Shown here piece by piece: positions 26,975 to 34,118 of a DNA stretch of 64,000 nt (positions are counted from its first letter, which is position 1; each line of letters opens with the position of its first letter). Origin of the DNA: Streptomyces sp. NBC_01255 (GTDB lineage: Bacteria; Actinomycetota; Actinomycetes; Streptomycetales; Streptomycetaceae); contig NZ_CP108474.1 of the NCBI RefSeq assembly GCF_036226445.1, positions 4,712,001 through 4,776,000 of the forward strand. The letters are read 5' to 3'. The notes under the pieces are model-generated. The model searched no databases and was not told the origin of the DNA. It was given only the letters and a program-made list of their open reading frames with translations. Position numbers and translations under genes: made by a program.

Positions 26975-27070
26975 CCCTGCCTGCCCGCTGACCGGCCCGC
27001 CTGCTGACCCTGCCTGCCCGCTGACCGGTCTGCCCGCTGACCCTGCCTTCCCGCTGAACGCCCGCTGACC
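26961..27070 (+). repeat. 33-bp tandem repeat, three copies plus partial fourth
   Basis: Units at 26961-26993, 26994-27026 and 27027-27059, with a partial copy to 27070. The first unit includes the stop codon of the PNPOx-like gene, and every copy carries the stop at the same place. The arrays therefore look like expansion of the gene's 3' end. Together with the following bases they fill the 193-bp gap before the diiron oxygenase gene. Confidence 0.9.
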
Positions 27071-27167
27071 GAATTCGGCAGCCGGTTTCGGTCCTTGAGG
27101 GAACCTCCACCGGAATCCCATTCTGGATTCAGCAAAGAGCCCTCGAAGCGAACGGAGACATCGCGCG

Positions 27168-28040
27168 ATGGTCAGCGACGTGATCGACCGAAACGACCGG
27201 TTCCGGGGAATCCTGGACCGGCTCGCCACGAAGTCGATCGACGACTACTACAACCCGTACCGGCTGTTCGAGTGGCCGGACCGACTGCCCGAGGACATGT
27301 GGTGGATGAGCCCCGAGCTCACCACCACGTACGGGACGGAATGGGCCGAGAAGCTCACTCCTCAGCAGCTCCACACGCTTTCCAAGCACGAGAGCATCAA
27401 TTTCTACAGCCTCAATGTGCACGGCATCCGGGAACTGCTCATCGAAGTGGTCGCCCGGATTCACACCGCCGGTTTCGAAACGCCTTCGGAGTTCTTCCAC
27501 CATTTCATCGGTGAGGAGAACGAGCACATGTGGTTCTTTGCCGAATTCTGCCTCCGCTACGGCGGGAAGATCTACAAGCAGCCGGCCGGCGGCGCCGAGG
27601 TGGCCGGCTCCTCGGCCAAGATCCAGAGCCTGCTGGTCTTCACCCGGATCCTGATCTTCGAAGAGCTGGTCGACCACTTCAACTCGGCGATGGCCGAGGA
27701 CGAGCGGCTGCACGAGACGATCCGCGGCATCAACCGGATCCACCACCAGGACGAGTCCCGGCACATCGCCTTCGGCCGAGAGCTGGTCAGCCTGCTCCAC
27801 CAGGACCTGAAGGAGACCGCCACCGAGCAGGAACTCGACGACGTCTCCACCTACTTGCGCCGCTACCTGAAGCACAGCTTCGACTCGCTCTACCACCCGC
27901 AGGTCTACCGCGACGCCGGCCTGGAGAACCCGCACGAGCTGCGCCGGTCCCTGATGGAGTCGCCGGCCCGGGCCGAGGCCGAACTGCGCACCTTCCGCAA
28001 GACCGCCAAGTACCTCGAGAAGACGGGACTCATCCGATGA
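27168..28040 (+). CDS. AurF-like diiron oxygenase, probable amine N-oxygenase
   Basis: 290 aa all-helical ferritin-like protein. Candidate iron ligands: Glu75 (KHESINFY), the EENEH cluster at 116-120, Glu165/166 (FEELVDH) and the HHQDESRH segment at 192-199, matching the paired E...ExxH pattern of AurF/CmlI arylamine N-oxygenases. Those enzymes convert amines to nitroso or nitro groups. Start at ATG after ACGGAGACATCGCGCG. ATGA overlap with the amino acid:carrier-protein ligase suggests a carrier-bound aminoacyl substrate, which is inference. Confidence 0.82.
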   Translation: MVSDVIDRNDRFRGILDRLATKSIDDYYNPYRLFEWPDRLPEDMWWMSPELTTTYGTEWAEKLTPQQLHTLSKHESINFYSLNVHGIRELLIEVVARIHTAGFETPSEFFHHFIGEENEHMWFFAEFCLRYGGKIYKQPAGGAEVAGSSAKIQSLLVFTRILIFEELVDHFNSAMAEDERLHETIRGINRIHHQDESRHIAFGRELVSLLHQDLKETATEQELDDVSTYLRRYLKHSFDSLYHPQVYRDAGLENPHELRRSLMESPARAEAELRTFRKTAKYLEKTGLIR

Positions 28041-28882
28041 ACCGCCTGACCGGGAGCGACGGCGCCCCCGCGGTCGCCATCCTCGGGCCGCCGGCCACCC
28101 GGCTCCTCAAGGAGCTGGACACGGTCTTCGCCGGCTGGGGCACCGCGGCCGGCGCCGAGGAGATCAGCGCCCCGCCGCTCTTCCCGGTGACCGACCTGGA
28201 GAAGTTCGACGTCTACACCAACTTCCCCCAGCTCGCCTGGGTGGCCGGCTCCCTCGACCTGGCGGACGATCAGCACAAGCCGGTGGACGGGAAGTTCGGG
28301 CCGGGAGCGGTGACCGAGGCGCGGTACGGGCTGCCGCACGCCACCTGCTACGGCGCGTACCTCTTCCACGAGGGCGACCAGGTCGCCGACGACACCCTGG
28401 TGACCCTGGTCAACCGCTGCTTCCGCAACGAGGACCACTACGGCGGGCTGCGCCGCCTCGCCACCTTCCAGATGCGCGAGATCGTCGCCCTCGGCAGCTT
28501 CGACCACACCCAGCAGGTCATCGCCCGCTTCACCGAGCGGATCCAGTCCTTCGCCGCCGCGCTCGGCGTCGACCTGGCCAAGGAGCCGGCCGGCGACCCG
28601 TTCTTCCGCAACGACAACGGCCGCGCCCTGATGCAGAAGCTCAGCCCGGTCAAGTACGAGTTCCAGTACGGCGACCTGGCGATCGCCTCGGTCAACACCC
28701 ACCGCAACTTCTTCGGCGAGCGGTGCGGCATCCGGCTGGAGTCCGGCGAGCACGCCTACACCTCCTGCGTGGCCTTCGGTCTCGAACGCTGGATCGCGGT
28801 CCTGACCGAGCACTTCGAGGAAGACCTCGACGCCGCGCTGACCGCCGTACGCGCCGCCGCGGCGACCGCCGCCCCGTCGTGA
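28037..28882 (+). CDS. amino acid:[carrier protein] ligase (seryl-tRNA synthetase-like)
   Basis: 281 aa class II aminoacyl-tRNA synthetase catalytic core without a tRNA-binding arm. Motif 2 is FRNEDHYGG...RREIV-like (FR at 129-130, Glu148), motif 3 is CVAFGLERW (244-252). Cys104, Glu148 and Cys244 have the spacing of the zinc ligands in atypical SerRS homologues. Those activate glycine, alanine or similar with ATP and transfer them to the phosphopantetheine of a carrier protein. Two candidate carriers lie downstream. Coupled upstream (ATGA) and downstream (GTGA). Confidence 0.87.
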   Translation: MNRLTGSDGAPAVAILGPPATRLLKELDTVFAGWGTAAGAEEISAPPLFPVTDLEKFDVYTNFPQLAWVAGSLDLADDQHKPVDGKFGPGAVTEARYGLPHATCYGAYLFHEGDQVADDTLVTLVNRCFRNEDHYGGLRRLATFQMREIVALGSFDHTQQVIARFTERIQSFAAALGVDLAKEPAGDPFFRNDNGRALMQKLSPVKYEFQYGDLAIASVNTHRNFFGERCGIRLESGEHAYTSCVAFGLERWIAVLTEHFEEDLDAALTAVRAAAATAAPS

Positions 28883-29403
28883 CCCAGCCCCTGATCGGCG
28901 TCGACCTCGTCCCGCTCTCCCGGGTCGGCGAGCTCCTCGACCCCGAGGCCGGGCCGCCGGCTCCCGGCATCGGGCCGCTGCTCGGGAAGTACCTCTCCGC
29001 CGACGAACTGGCGGTCTCCCGGACCCCGGACGGCGCACCCGACCAGGCCAGGATCGCCGGACGTCTGGCCGCCAAGGAAGCCGTCTTCAAACTCCTCGGC
29101 GCCGTCGGACGACCGGTGCCCTGGCAGGGCATCGAGGTCCTGCGCGGCCCCGGCGGACGGCCGGGGATCCGGCTCTCCGGCCGGGCGGCCGAGCTGGCCC
29201 GCGCCGCCGGGCTCGGCCCGATCGACGTGAGCATCAGCCACGACGCCGGCTTCGCGATCGCCGTCGCGGCCTCCTCCACCTCTCTCGATCACCACCCGTC
29301 TCACGCTCACCACTCGTCTCTCGATCACCGCCCGTCTCACGCTCACCACCCCTCCCGCTCATCCCATCTCGCAGCATCAGCGACTCCGAAGGGAATGCCA
29401 TGA
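28879..29403 (+). CDS. holo-[acyl-carrier-protein] synthase (AcpS type)
   Basis: 174 aa from a GTG start overlapping the previous stop. AcpS motifs: IGVDLVPLSRV (Mg-binding Asp), RIAGRLAAKEAVFKLLG and VSISHDAGFAIAVA. It transfers 4'-phosphopantetheine from CoA to the Ser of small carrier proteins. The core ends near residue 134; the last 40 residues are a His/Ser/Pro-rich tail encoded by two 36-bp repeats, absent from typical AcpS. Its stop overlaps the carrier-protein start. The chromosome should carry a primary acpS elsewhere, so this copy is probably dedicated to the cluster. Confidence 0.9.
   Translation: MTQPLIGVDLVPLSRVGELLDPEAGPPAPGIGPLLGKYLSADELAVSRTPDGAPDQARIAGRLAAKEAVFKLLGAVGRPVPWQGIEVLRGPGGRPGIRLSGRAAELARAAGLGPIDVSISHDAGFAIAVAASSTSLDHHPSHAHHSSLDHRPSHAHHPSRSSHLAASATPKGMP
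29281..29352 (+). repeat. 36-bp tandem duplication in acpS tail
   Basis: Two 36-nt copies (29281-29316 and 29317-29352, a few mismatches) encode SLDHHPSHAHHS and SLDHRPSHAHHP. The His-rich tail lies beyond the conserved AcpS fold. Confidence 0.88.
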
Positions 29404-29633
29404 GTTCCGCAGGTATCGACAAGGTCCGGGACTGGATCCTCGGCCGTCACCCCGAGCGCACCGAGCTCGCCGCCGACGTCGACCTCATCGAGAGCCGTCT
29501 CGTCGACTCGCTCGCCTTCGTCGAGCTCGTCTACACCATCGAGGACGCCGCGGGCGTCGAGATCGACTTCGACAACATCGACATCGAGGACTTCCAGACC
29601 CTCGCGACCATCGAGAAGGCGTTCTTCGCCTGA
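29400..29633 (+). CDS. acyl/aminoacyl carrier protein 1
   Basis: 77 aa four-helix carrier protein with the 4'-phosphopantetheine site DSL (Ser37 in ESRLVDSLAFVEL). Highly acidic helix III (DFDNIDIEDFQT). Start overlaps the AcpS stop (ATGA). It is the nearest carrier to the amino acid:carrier-protein ligase and hence the favoured aminoacyl acceptor, though this is inferred from position. Confidence 0.93.
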   Translation: MSSAGIDKVRDWILGRHPERTELAADVDLIESRLVDSLAFVELVYTIEDAAGVEIDFDNIDIEDFQTLATIEKAFFA

Positions 29634-29654
29634 TCCCGAGGAGGGATCTTCACC

Positions 29655-30479
29655 ATGGATGCAGTCTCGTACACCGCACAGTGGATGGCCGCGGCCCGCG
29701 CACAGGAGTCCGAGCGGGAGGACGCGCTGTTCGTCGACCCGCTGGCCAAGGACCTCGCCGCTCCCAGGGGCTTCGAGCTGATCGAGCGCTACGCCGGCGG
29801 CGGCCTCCTGCCGTTCATCTCCATCCGGACCCGGTTCCTGGACGACGCCATCCGGGACGTCCTCGCCGAGGGCGGGATCCAGCAGGTCGTCCTGATCGCG
29901 GCGGGCATGGACACCCGGGCCTTCCGGCTCGACTGGCCGGAAGGCGCCCAGGTCTACGAGGTCGACCACGCGCTGCTCATCGCCGAGAAGCGCCGCCGGC
30001 TCGACGCCCTCGGGGCCGAGCCGCGCACCGACCGGCGCGAGGTCTCCGCCGACCTCACCCAGGAGTGGCTGCCCGCCCTGGAGGCCGCCGGCTTCGACCG
30101 CACCCGCCCCACCCTGTGGGTCGCCGAGGCGCTGACCTTCTTCCTCACCGAGGAGCAGGCGGCCGGGCTGCTCCAGCTGCTCGCCTCCGCCTCGGCCCCC
30201 GGCAGCCACCTGGCCTTCGACATCCTCGGCCGCGCCCTGCTGCGCAGCCCGTTCTCGAAGCGCTGGCTGGACACCCTCGCCGCCGACGGCACGCCGTGGA
30301 TCTTCGGCACCGACGAGCCCGAGGAGTTCCTCACGGCGAACGGCTGGAAGACCACCGACCTGCGGCAGCCGGGCGAGCCCGGCGCGGGCGAGGGCCGCTG
30401 GCCGTACGACGTCCAGCCGCGGGACCGCCGGGGCGCCAACCGGCTGTGGCTGATCCGCGCCGAGATAGCGACGGCCTGA
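29655..30479 (+). CDS. SAM-dependent methyltransferase, leucine-carboxyl-methyltransferase-like
   Basis: 274 aa, preceded by GAGGAGGG. Family features: an early SVRTRFLDD-like segment (SIRTRFLDDAIRD), SAM-binding QQVVLIAAGMDTRAFRL, acidic YEVDHALL and PTLWVAEALTFFL. These proteins methylate carboxylates or oxygen nucleophiles. In this cluster it could cap a carboxyl, hydroxyl or an oxygen made by the diiron oxygenase. TGATG overlap with the ketosynthase-like gene supports one operon. Confidence 0.85.
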   Translation: MDAVSYTAQWMAAARAQESEREDALFVDPLAKDLAAPRGFELIERYAGGGLLPFISIRTRFLDDAIRDVLAEGGIQQVVLIAAGMDTRAFRLDWPEGAQVYEVDHALLIAEKRRRLDALGAEPRTDRREVSADLTQEWLPALEAAGFDRTRPTLWVAEALTFFLTEEQAAGLLQLLASASAPGSHLAFDILGRALLRSPFSKRWLDTLAADGTPWIFGTDEPEEFLTANGWKTTDLRQPGEPGAGEGRWPYDVQPRDRRGANRLWLIRAEIATA

Positions 30480-31528
30480 TGGGTCACCCGGCCACGGACC
30501 TCCAGGCCTCGGACGCCCAGGCCGCGGGCCACCAGGCCCAGGCCTCGGCGGCCACGGACCGCCCGGCCCCGGACCGTCGGATCACCCTGGAGCGGATCGA
30601 GTCGTACCTGCCCGAGCGCAGCGTACGGATCGAGGAGCTGGGCGAGCGGCTGGGTCTGCGGCGGGCCGAACTCGGGGTGTTCCGCAAGTTCTACGGCCTG
30701 GACACCCTCCGCTTCGACCCCGAGCTGCCGCTGCTCGACCTGCTGCGGCCCGCCGCGCGCGGCGCCCTGGCCGCCCTCCCGGAGGGCGGCCGGGTGGAGT
30801 ACCTGGCCTATGCCCACGTCACCCAGGCGGTGGCGCCGGCCGACGTGGACATCGCCCAGGCGGTCGGCGAGGACCTCGGCCTCGACGGCACCGAGGCCTT
30901 CGGCCTCAGCCACCAGGCCTGCGTGAGCAGCCTGGGCGCCATCGAGGTGCTCGGCGAACTGCTGCGCGCGGAGGGCGCCGAAGGCGCGTACGCCCTGATG
31001 GTCACCGGCGAGCAGGCGTACTCGCCGATGGTCCAGCTCGTCCCCAACACCTCGATCATGGCCGACGCCGCCGCCTCCTGCCTGATCACCCTGGACGGCG
31101 AGGGCGATGTCGTCCGCTCCTTCGCCACCCGGACCCTGGGCGAGTACGCGCAGTGGCTGGAGCTGACCGCCGAGCAGAACACCGAGTTCGGCGAGCAGTA
31201 CGGCAAGCGGATCTCCGAGGTCATCCACCAGGCCCTGACGGAGGCGGGGCTGACGCTCGACGACGTCGACCTGGTGATCCCGCACAACGTCAACAAGCTG
31301 GCGTGGCGGCAGACCATCAAGGAGCTGGAGGTGGCGCCGGAGAAGGTCTTCCTGGACAACGTCCCGCGCTACAGCCACACCTTCGCCTCGGACGTCTTCG
31401 TCAACTACACGACCCTGCGGGACGCGGGCCGTCTCGTGGACGGCGCGCACTACCTGCTGGTCTCCGTCGGCCTGGGCGCCACCTTCGGCGCGATGGTGAT
31501 CACCCACCGTGCGGGGGGCGAAAAGTGA
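30479..31528 (+). CDS. KASIII-like 3-oxoacyl-ACP synthase or acyltransferase, catalytic Cys present
   Basis: 349 aa thiolase-fold protein. An N-terminal 32-residue Ala/Gln-rich extension precedes the fold. The nucleophile Cys148 lies in FGLSHQACVSSLGAIEVL, the His269 motif is VIPHNVNKLAW, and a second His300 (RYSHTFASD) occupies the region of the KASIII Asn. A substituted Asn suggests a specialised acyltransferase or condensing enzyme rather than FabH. Both neighbours overlap (TGATG). Substrate may be an N-oxidised aminoacyl carrier or a starter acyl group. Confidence 0.85.
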   Translation: MGHPATDLQASDAQAAGHQAQASAATDRPAPDRRITLERIESYLPERSVRIEELGERLGLRRAELGVFRKFYGLDTLRFDPELPLLDLLRPAARGALAALPEGGRVEYLAYAHVTQAVAPADVDIAQAVGEDLGLDGTEAFGLSHQACVSSLGAIEVLGELLRAEGAEGAYALMVTGEQAYSPMVQLVPNTSIMADAAASCLITLDGEGDVVRSFATRTLGEYAQWLELTAEQNTEFGEQYGKRISEVIHQALTEAGLTLDDVDLVIPHNVNKLAWRQTIKELEVAPEKVFLDNVPRYSHTFASDVFVNYTTLRDAGRLVDGAHYLLVSVGLGATFGAMVITHRAGGEK

Positions 31529-31794
31529 TGGAGCGTCAGGAGATTCTGCTCGTCATCGAGAAGGCCCTCAGCGAGGTCCTGGAGCGGCCGGTCAGCGGGC
31601 TCACCGAGGAGACCGCGCTCTTCGACGAGCTCCAGCTCGAATCCATCGCCGTCCTGGGGCTCCTCATGACCGTCGAGGAGGCGACCGGGATCGCGGTCGA
31701 CCCGGACGAGCTCGACATCGACCACCTGCGGACCATGCGGTCCTTCGCCGACTACGTCGAGGCCGCACTCCGCGAAGCAGAGGGGACGTCATGA
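31528..31794 (+). CDS. carrier protein 2 (ESI site)
   Basis: 88 aa carrier protein. The phosphopantetheine Ser39 lies in ELQLESIAVLGLL, with Glu in place of the usual Asp, as in some discrete biosynthetic carriers. TGATG overlap with the ketosynthase-like gene upstream and ATGA with the pseudo-ketosynthase downstream. A distinct carrier next to a KASIII pair suggests it holds the acyl partner or extender. Confidence 0.9.
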   Translation: MERQEILLVIEKALSEVLERPVSGLTEETALFDELQLESIAVLGLLMTVEEATGIAVDPDELDIDHLRTMRSFADYVEAALREAEGTS

Positions 31795-32618
31795 CCGGAC
31801 TCGCCGTCCGGGCCGCCGCGGCGGTGCGCTCGCCGCGGGGCCGGGCACCGGACGACCGCCCGGCCGCGCTCGACTACTACCGCGACCTGCTCACTCCCTT
31901 CGGGGAGAAGCCGGACGAGGAGCTGCTGAGCCGCGGCGCGCACGTCCACCACCGGGACCTCGCGGACCTGCTCGTCGCCGACGAGGGCGTCGGCCGGAGC
32001 CGGCCGGAGCTGCTGATCGTCACCCACGCCCTGCCGGACGTGGTGCCGTTCACCGCCGTCGCGCCGCACATGACGGATCGCCTCGGCGGCCTGGCGGCCA
32101 ACTTCGCGATCGCCCAGCAGGGCCTGGCCGCACCCTTCACCGCGCTGCGGATCGCCTCCGCGTACCACCGCGCGGGGCGGGCCGCGGAGGTGGTGCTCGC
32201 GGTGCTCGAACAGACCACGCTGCCGACGCCGTTCCCGCTGGTCCAGGACACCCCGCTGACCGACTCGGCCGCGGCGGTCGTCCTCGGGTCCGCCGCGGAA
32301 GGCGAGGACGGCCTGGCGTTCGTACGGGCGTACTCGGCCGCTTCGGCGGTCGCCGCCCTCGACCGCCCGGACCTTGACCGCCCGGACCTCGGGGAGGACG
32401 GCACGCTCCTCGTGCTCGGGCCCTGGGTCACCGAGGACGTCCCCGAGCGCTCCCCGGTGCACCGGGTGGCCCCGGGCAGCTACTGCACCAGCCTCTGGCT
32501 GGAGCTCGCCGACCACTGGCAGGAGTGGCGGGACACGTACCGGCGGGTCGTCCTGTGCGACACCGACCCGCGCTCCGGCCGCAGCCACGTGGCGCTCTTC
32601 GCCCGCGGCGAGGGGTAA
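31791..32618 (+). CDS. KASIII-like protein lacking the catalytic Cys
   Basis: 275 aa, shorter than the usual 330 or so. The segment NFAIAQQGLAAPFTALRIA aligns with the nucleophile loop of the neighbouring KASIII-like protein but has Leu112 where Cys148 stands there. The later His and Asn motifs are not found. It may be an inactive partner, a chain-length or docking factor, or a use of the fold with another chemistry. It is the last gene of the first transcription unit, before a 15-bp hairpin. Confidence 0.78.
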   Translation: MTGLAVRAAAAVRSPRGRAPDDRPAALDYYRDLLTPFGEKPDEELLSRGAHVHHRDLADLLVADEGVGRSRPELLIVTHALPDVVPFTAVAPHMTDRLGGLAANFAIAQQGLAAPFTALRIASAYHRAGRAAEVVLAVLEQTTLPTPFPLVQDTPLTDSAAAVVLGSAAEGEDGLAFVRAYSAASAVAALDRPDLDRPDLGEDGTLLVLGPWVTEDVPERSPVHRVAPGSYCTSLWLELADHWQEWRDTYRRVVLCDTDPRSGRSHVALFARGEG

Positions 32619-32639
32619 CCCCCGCGCGGTCCGGGGGTC

Positions 32640-32676
32640 AGCCCGTCCACCACGCCCCCGCCGTGGTGGACGGGCT
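32640..32676 (+). terminator. 15-bp hairpin ending first cluster operon
   Basis: Perfect 15-bp stem (AGCCCGTCCACCACG and its complement) with a 7-nt loop, starting 22 nt after the pseudo-ketosynthase stop. No U-tract. It splits the cluster into two transcription units; the condensation-like gene begins 72 nt later. Confidence 0.8.
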
Positions 32677-32747
32677 CGCCCCCGATCGCCGTACCCACCA
32701 GCTCGACAGACATCGGACAAGGCAACCGAAGGGAAGGTCGGAACACG

Positions 32748-34118
32748 ATGACCACGGCTGAGACGCGGACCATCAGGCTGGACTCCGCGAGAGCCGGCGC
32801 CGGCCCGGCGACCTGGGGGCAGCGGGCGATCTGGGGTGTCGTCACCCGGCTCGGCGACGACGCCCCCCGCTACAACGTGCCGGTCGACCTCCCCGTCAGC
32901 CCGCCCCGCCCCGTGTCCCGCGTCCTCGCGGACGTGACGGAGCTCCTCCTGCTCCACGACAGCCTGCACACCAGGTTCCTGTCCGACGGCGACGACGGCC
33001 TGAAGCAGGTCGTGGACGGCAGCGGCGAGCTTCCCGTGGAGATCCGTACGTGCCCGGCGGCACGGGCCGCGGACGCCGGTGCCGCCCTGCTCAAGGAGCT
33101 CGCCGGGCGCTCCTTCGACCACACCCGGGAGTGGCCCCTGCGCGTCGGCCTCGTGGAGTCCGAGGGCCTGGTCCACCGGCTGGTGCTGGTCGGGGCGCAC
33201 ACCGGGATGGACTACTGGGGTCTCGGCATCCTGCTCCGCGACCTGGGGGCGGTCGTATCGGGGGAGACCTCCGCGTCGCTGCGCCTGGCCCGCCCCTCCC
33301 TCCAGCCCCTGGACGCCGCCGAGGTCCAGGCGTCGCCGCTCGGCCGTCGCCGGGACGAGGCGGCCCGCCGCTACTGGTGCGAGCAGCTGACCGCCGGCCC
33401 CCGGCGGATCTTCCAGGACCCGGCGGCGCCGGAACTCGCGGACGACCCGACGCGGATGTTCCCCAACGCGCTGCTGCGCTCGCCCGCGCTCGCGGTCGCC
33501 GTCGGGCGGGTGGCGGCGGAGCTGGAGGTGAGCGACGCGGCGGTGCTGCTCGGCGCGGCCTCCCACCAGCTGGCCAGGATGTCCGGGAGCAGCGACGTGC
33601 TGTTCCAGGTGGTCGTGGGCAACCGCTTCCAGCCGGCCGCCGCAGCTGCGGTCAGCACGGTGGCGCAGGAGGCGCTGTTCCGGCTCACGGACGCGGACCG
33701 GGACTTCGAGGACGCGGTGCGGCGGACGCGGTCCGTCGCCTTCAGCGCGTTCCGCCACGCCTCGTACGACAAGTGGGCGCTGGACCGGGAGGTGGCGCTG
33801 CTCGTCGAGAAGGGCGAGGCGGCCGACCACTCGTACTGGTGGAACGACACCCGCGACCCGGCCGTCGGGCCGTTCGAGACCGTCGAGCGGCCGCGGGCCG
33901 CGCTGAGCGAGCTGATCGGCCGGACCGACCTGAGCTGGCCGACGGAGTTCCTGCCCCGCAAGAACGTCTCGATGGCCGTGGACGTGCTGACCGCCCCGGG
34001 CGCCCTGGACCTCGCCATGACCGCCGACCCGGCCGTCCTCGGCCGCGACGGGATGGAGCGGTTCCTTCGCGGGGTCGAGCGGCTGATCGTCGCCGAGGCG
34101 ATCGCGCTGGGGGACTGA
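32748..34118 (+). CDS. stand-alone condensation-like acyltransferase
   Basis: 456 aa with the two-lobed chloramphenicol-acetyltransferase fold of NRPS condensation domains. The HHxxxDG motif appears as AHTGMDYWG (His151, Asp155): the second, catalytic His and the Asp remain, the first His is Ala. The later DFEDAVRR and PRKNVSMAVDV segments fit the C-lobe. It would join a carrier-bound acyl group to an amine or alcohol. AAGGGAAGG lies before the ATG. TGATG overlap with the deacetylase-like gene. Confidence 0.8.
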   Translation: MTTAETRTIRLDSARAGAGPATWGQRAIWGVVTRLGDDAPRYNVPVDLPVSPPRPVSRVLADVTELLLLHDSLHTRFLSDGDDGLKQVVDGSGELPVEIRTCPAARAADAGAALLKELAGRSFDHTREWPLRVGLVESEGLVHRLVLVGAHTGMDYWGLGILLRDLGAVVSGETSASLRLARPSLQPLDAAEVQASPLGRRRDEAARRYWCEQLTAGPRRIFQDPAAPELADDPTRMFPNALLRSPALAVAVGRVAAELEVSDAAVLLGAASHQLARMSGSSDVLFQVVVGNRFQPAAAAAVSTVAQEALFRLTDADRDFEDAVRRTRSVAFSAFRHASYDKWALDREVALLVEKGEAADHSYWWNDTRDPAVGPFETVERPRAALSELIGRTDLSWPTEFLPRKNVSMAVDVLTAPGALDLAMTADPAVLGRDGMERFLRGVERLIVAEAIALGD

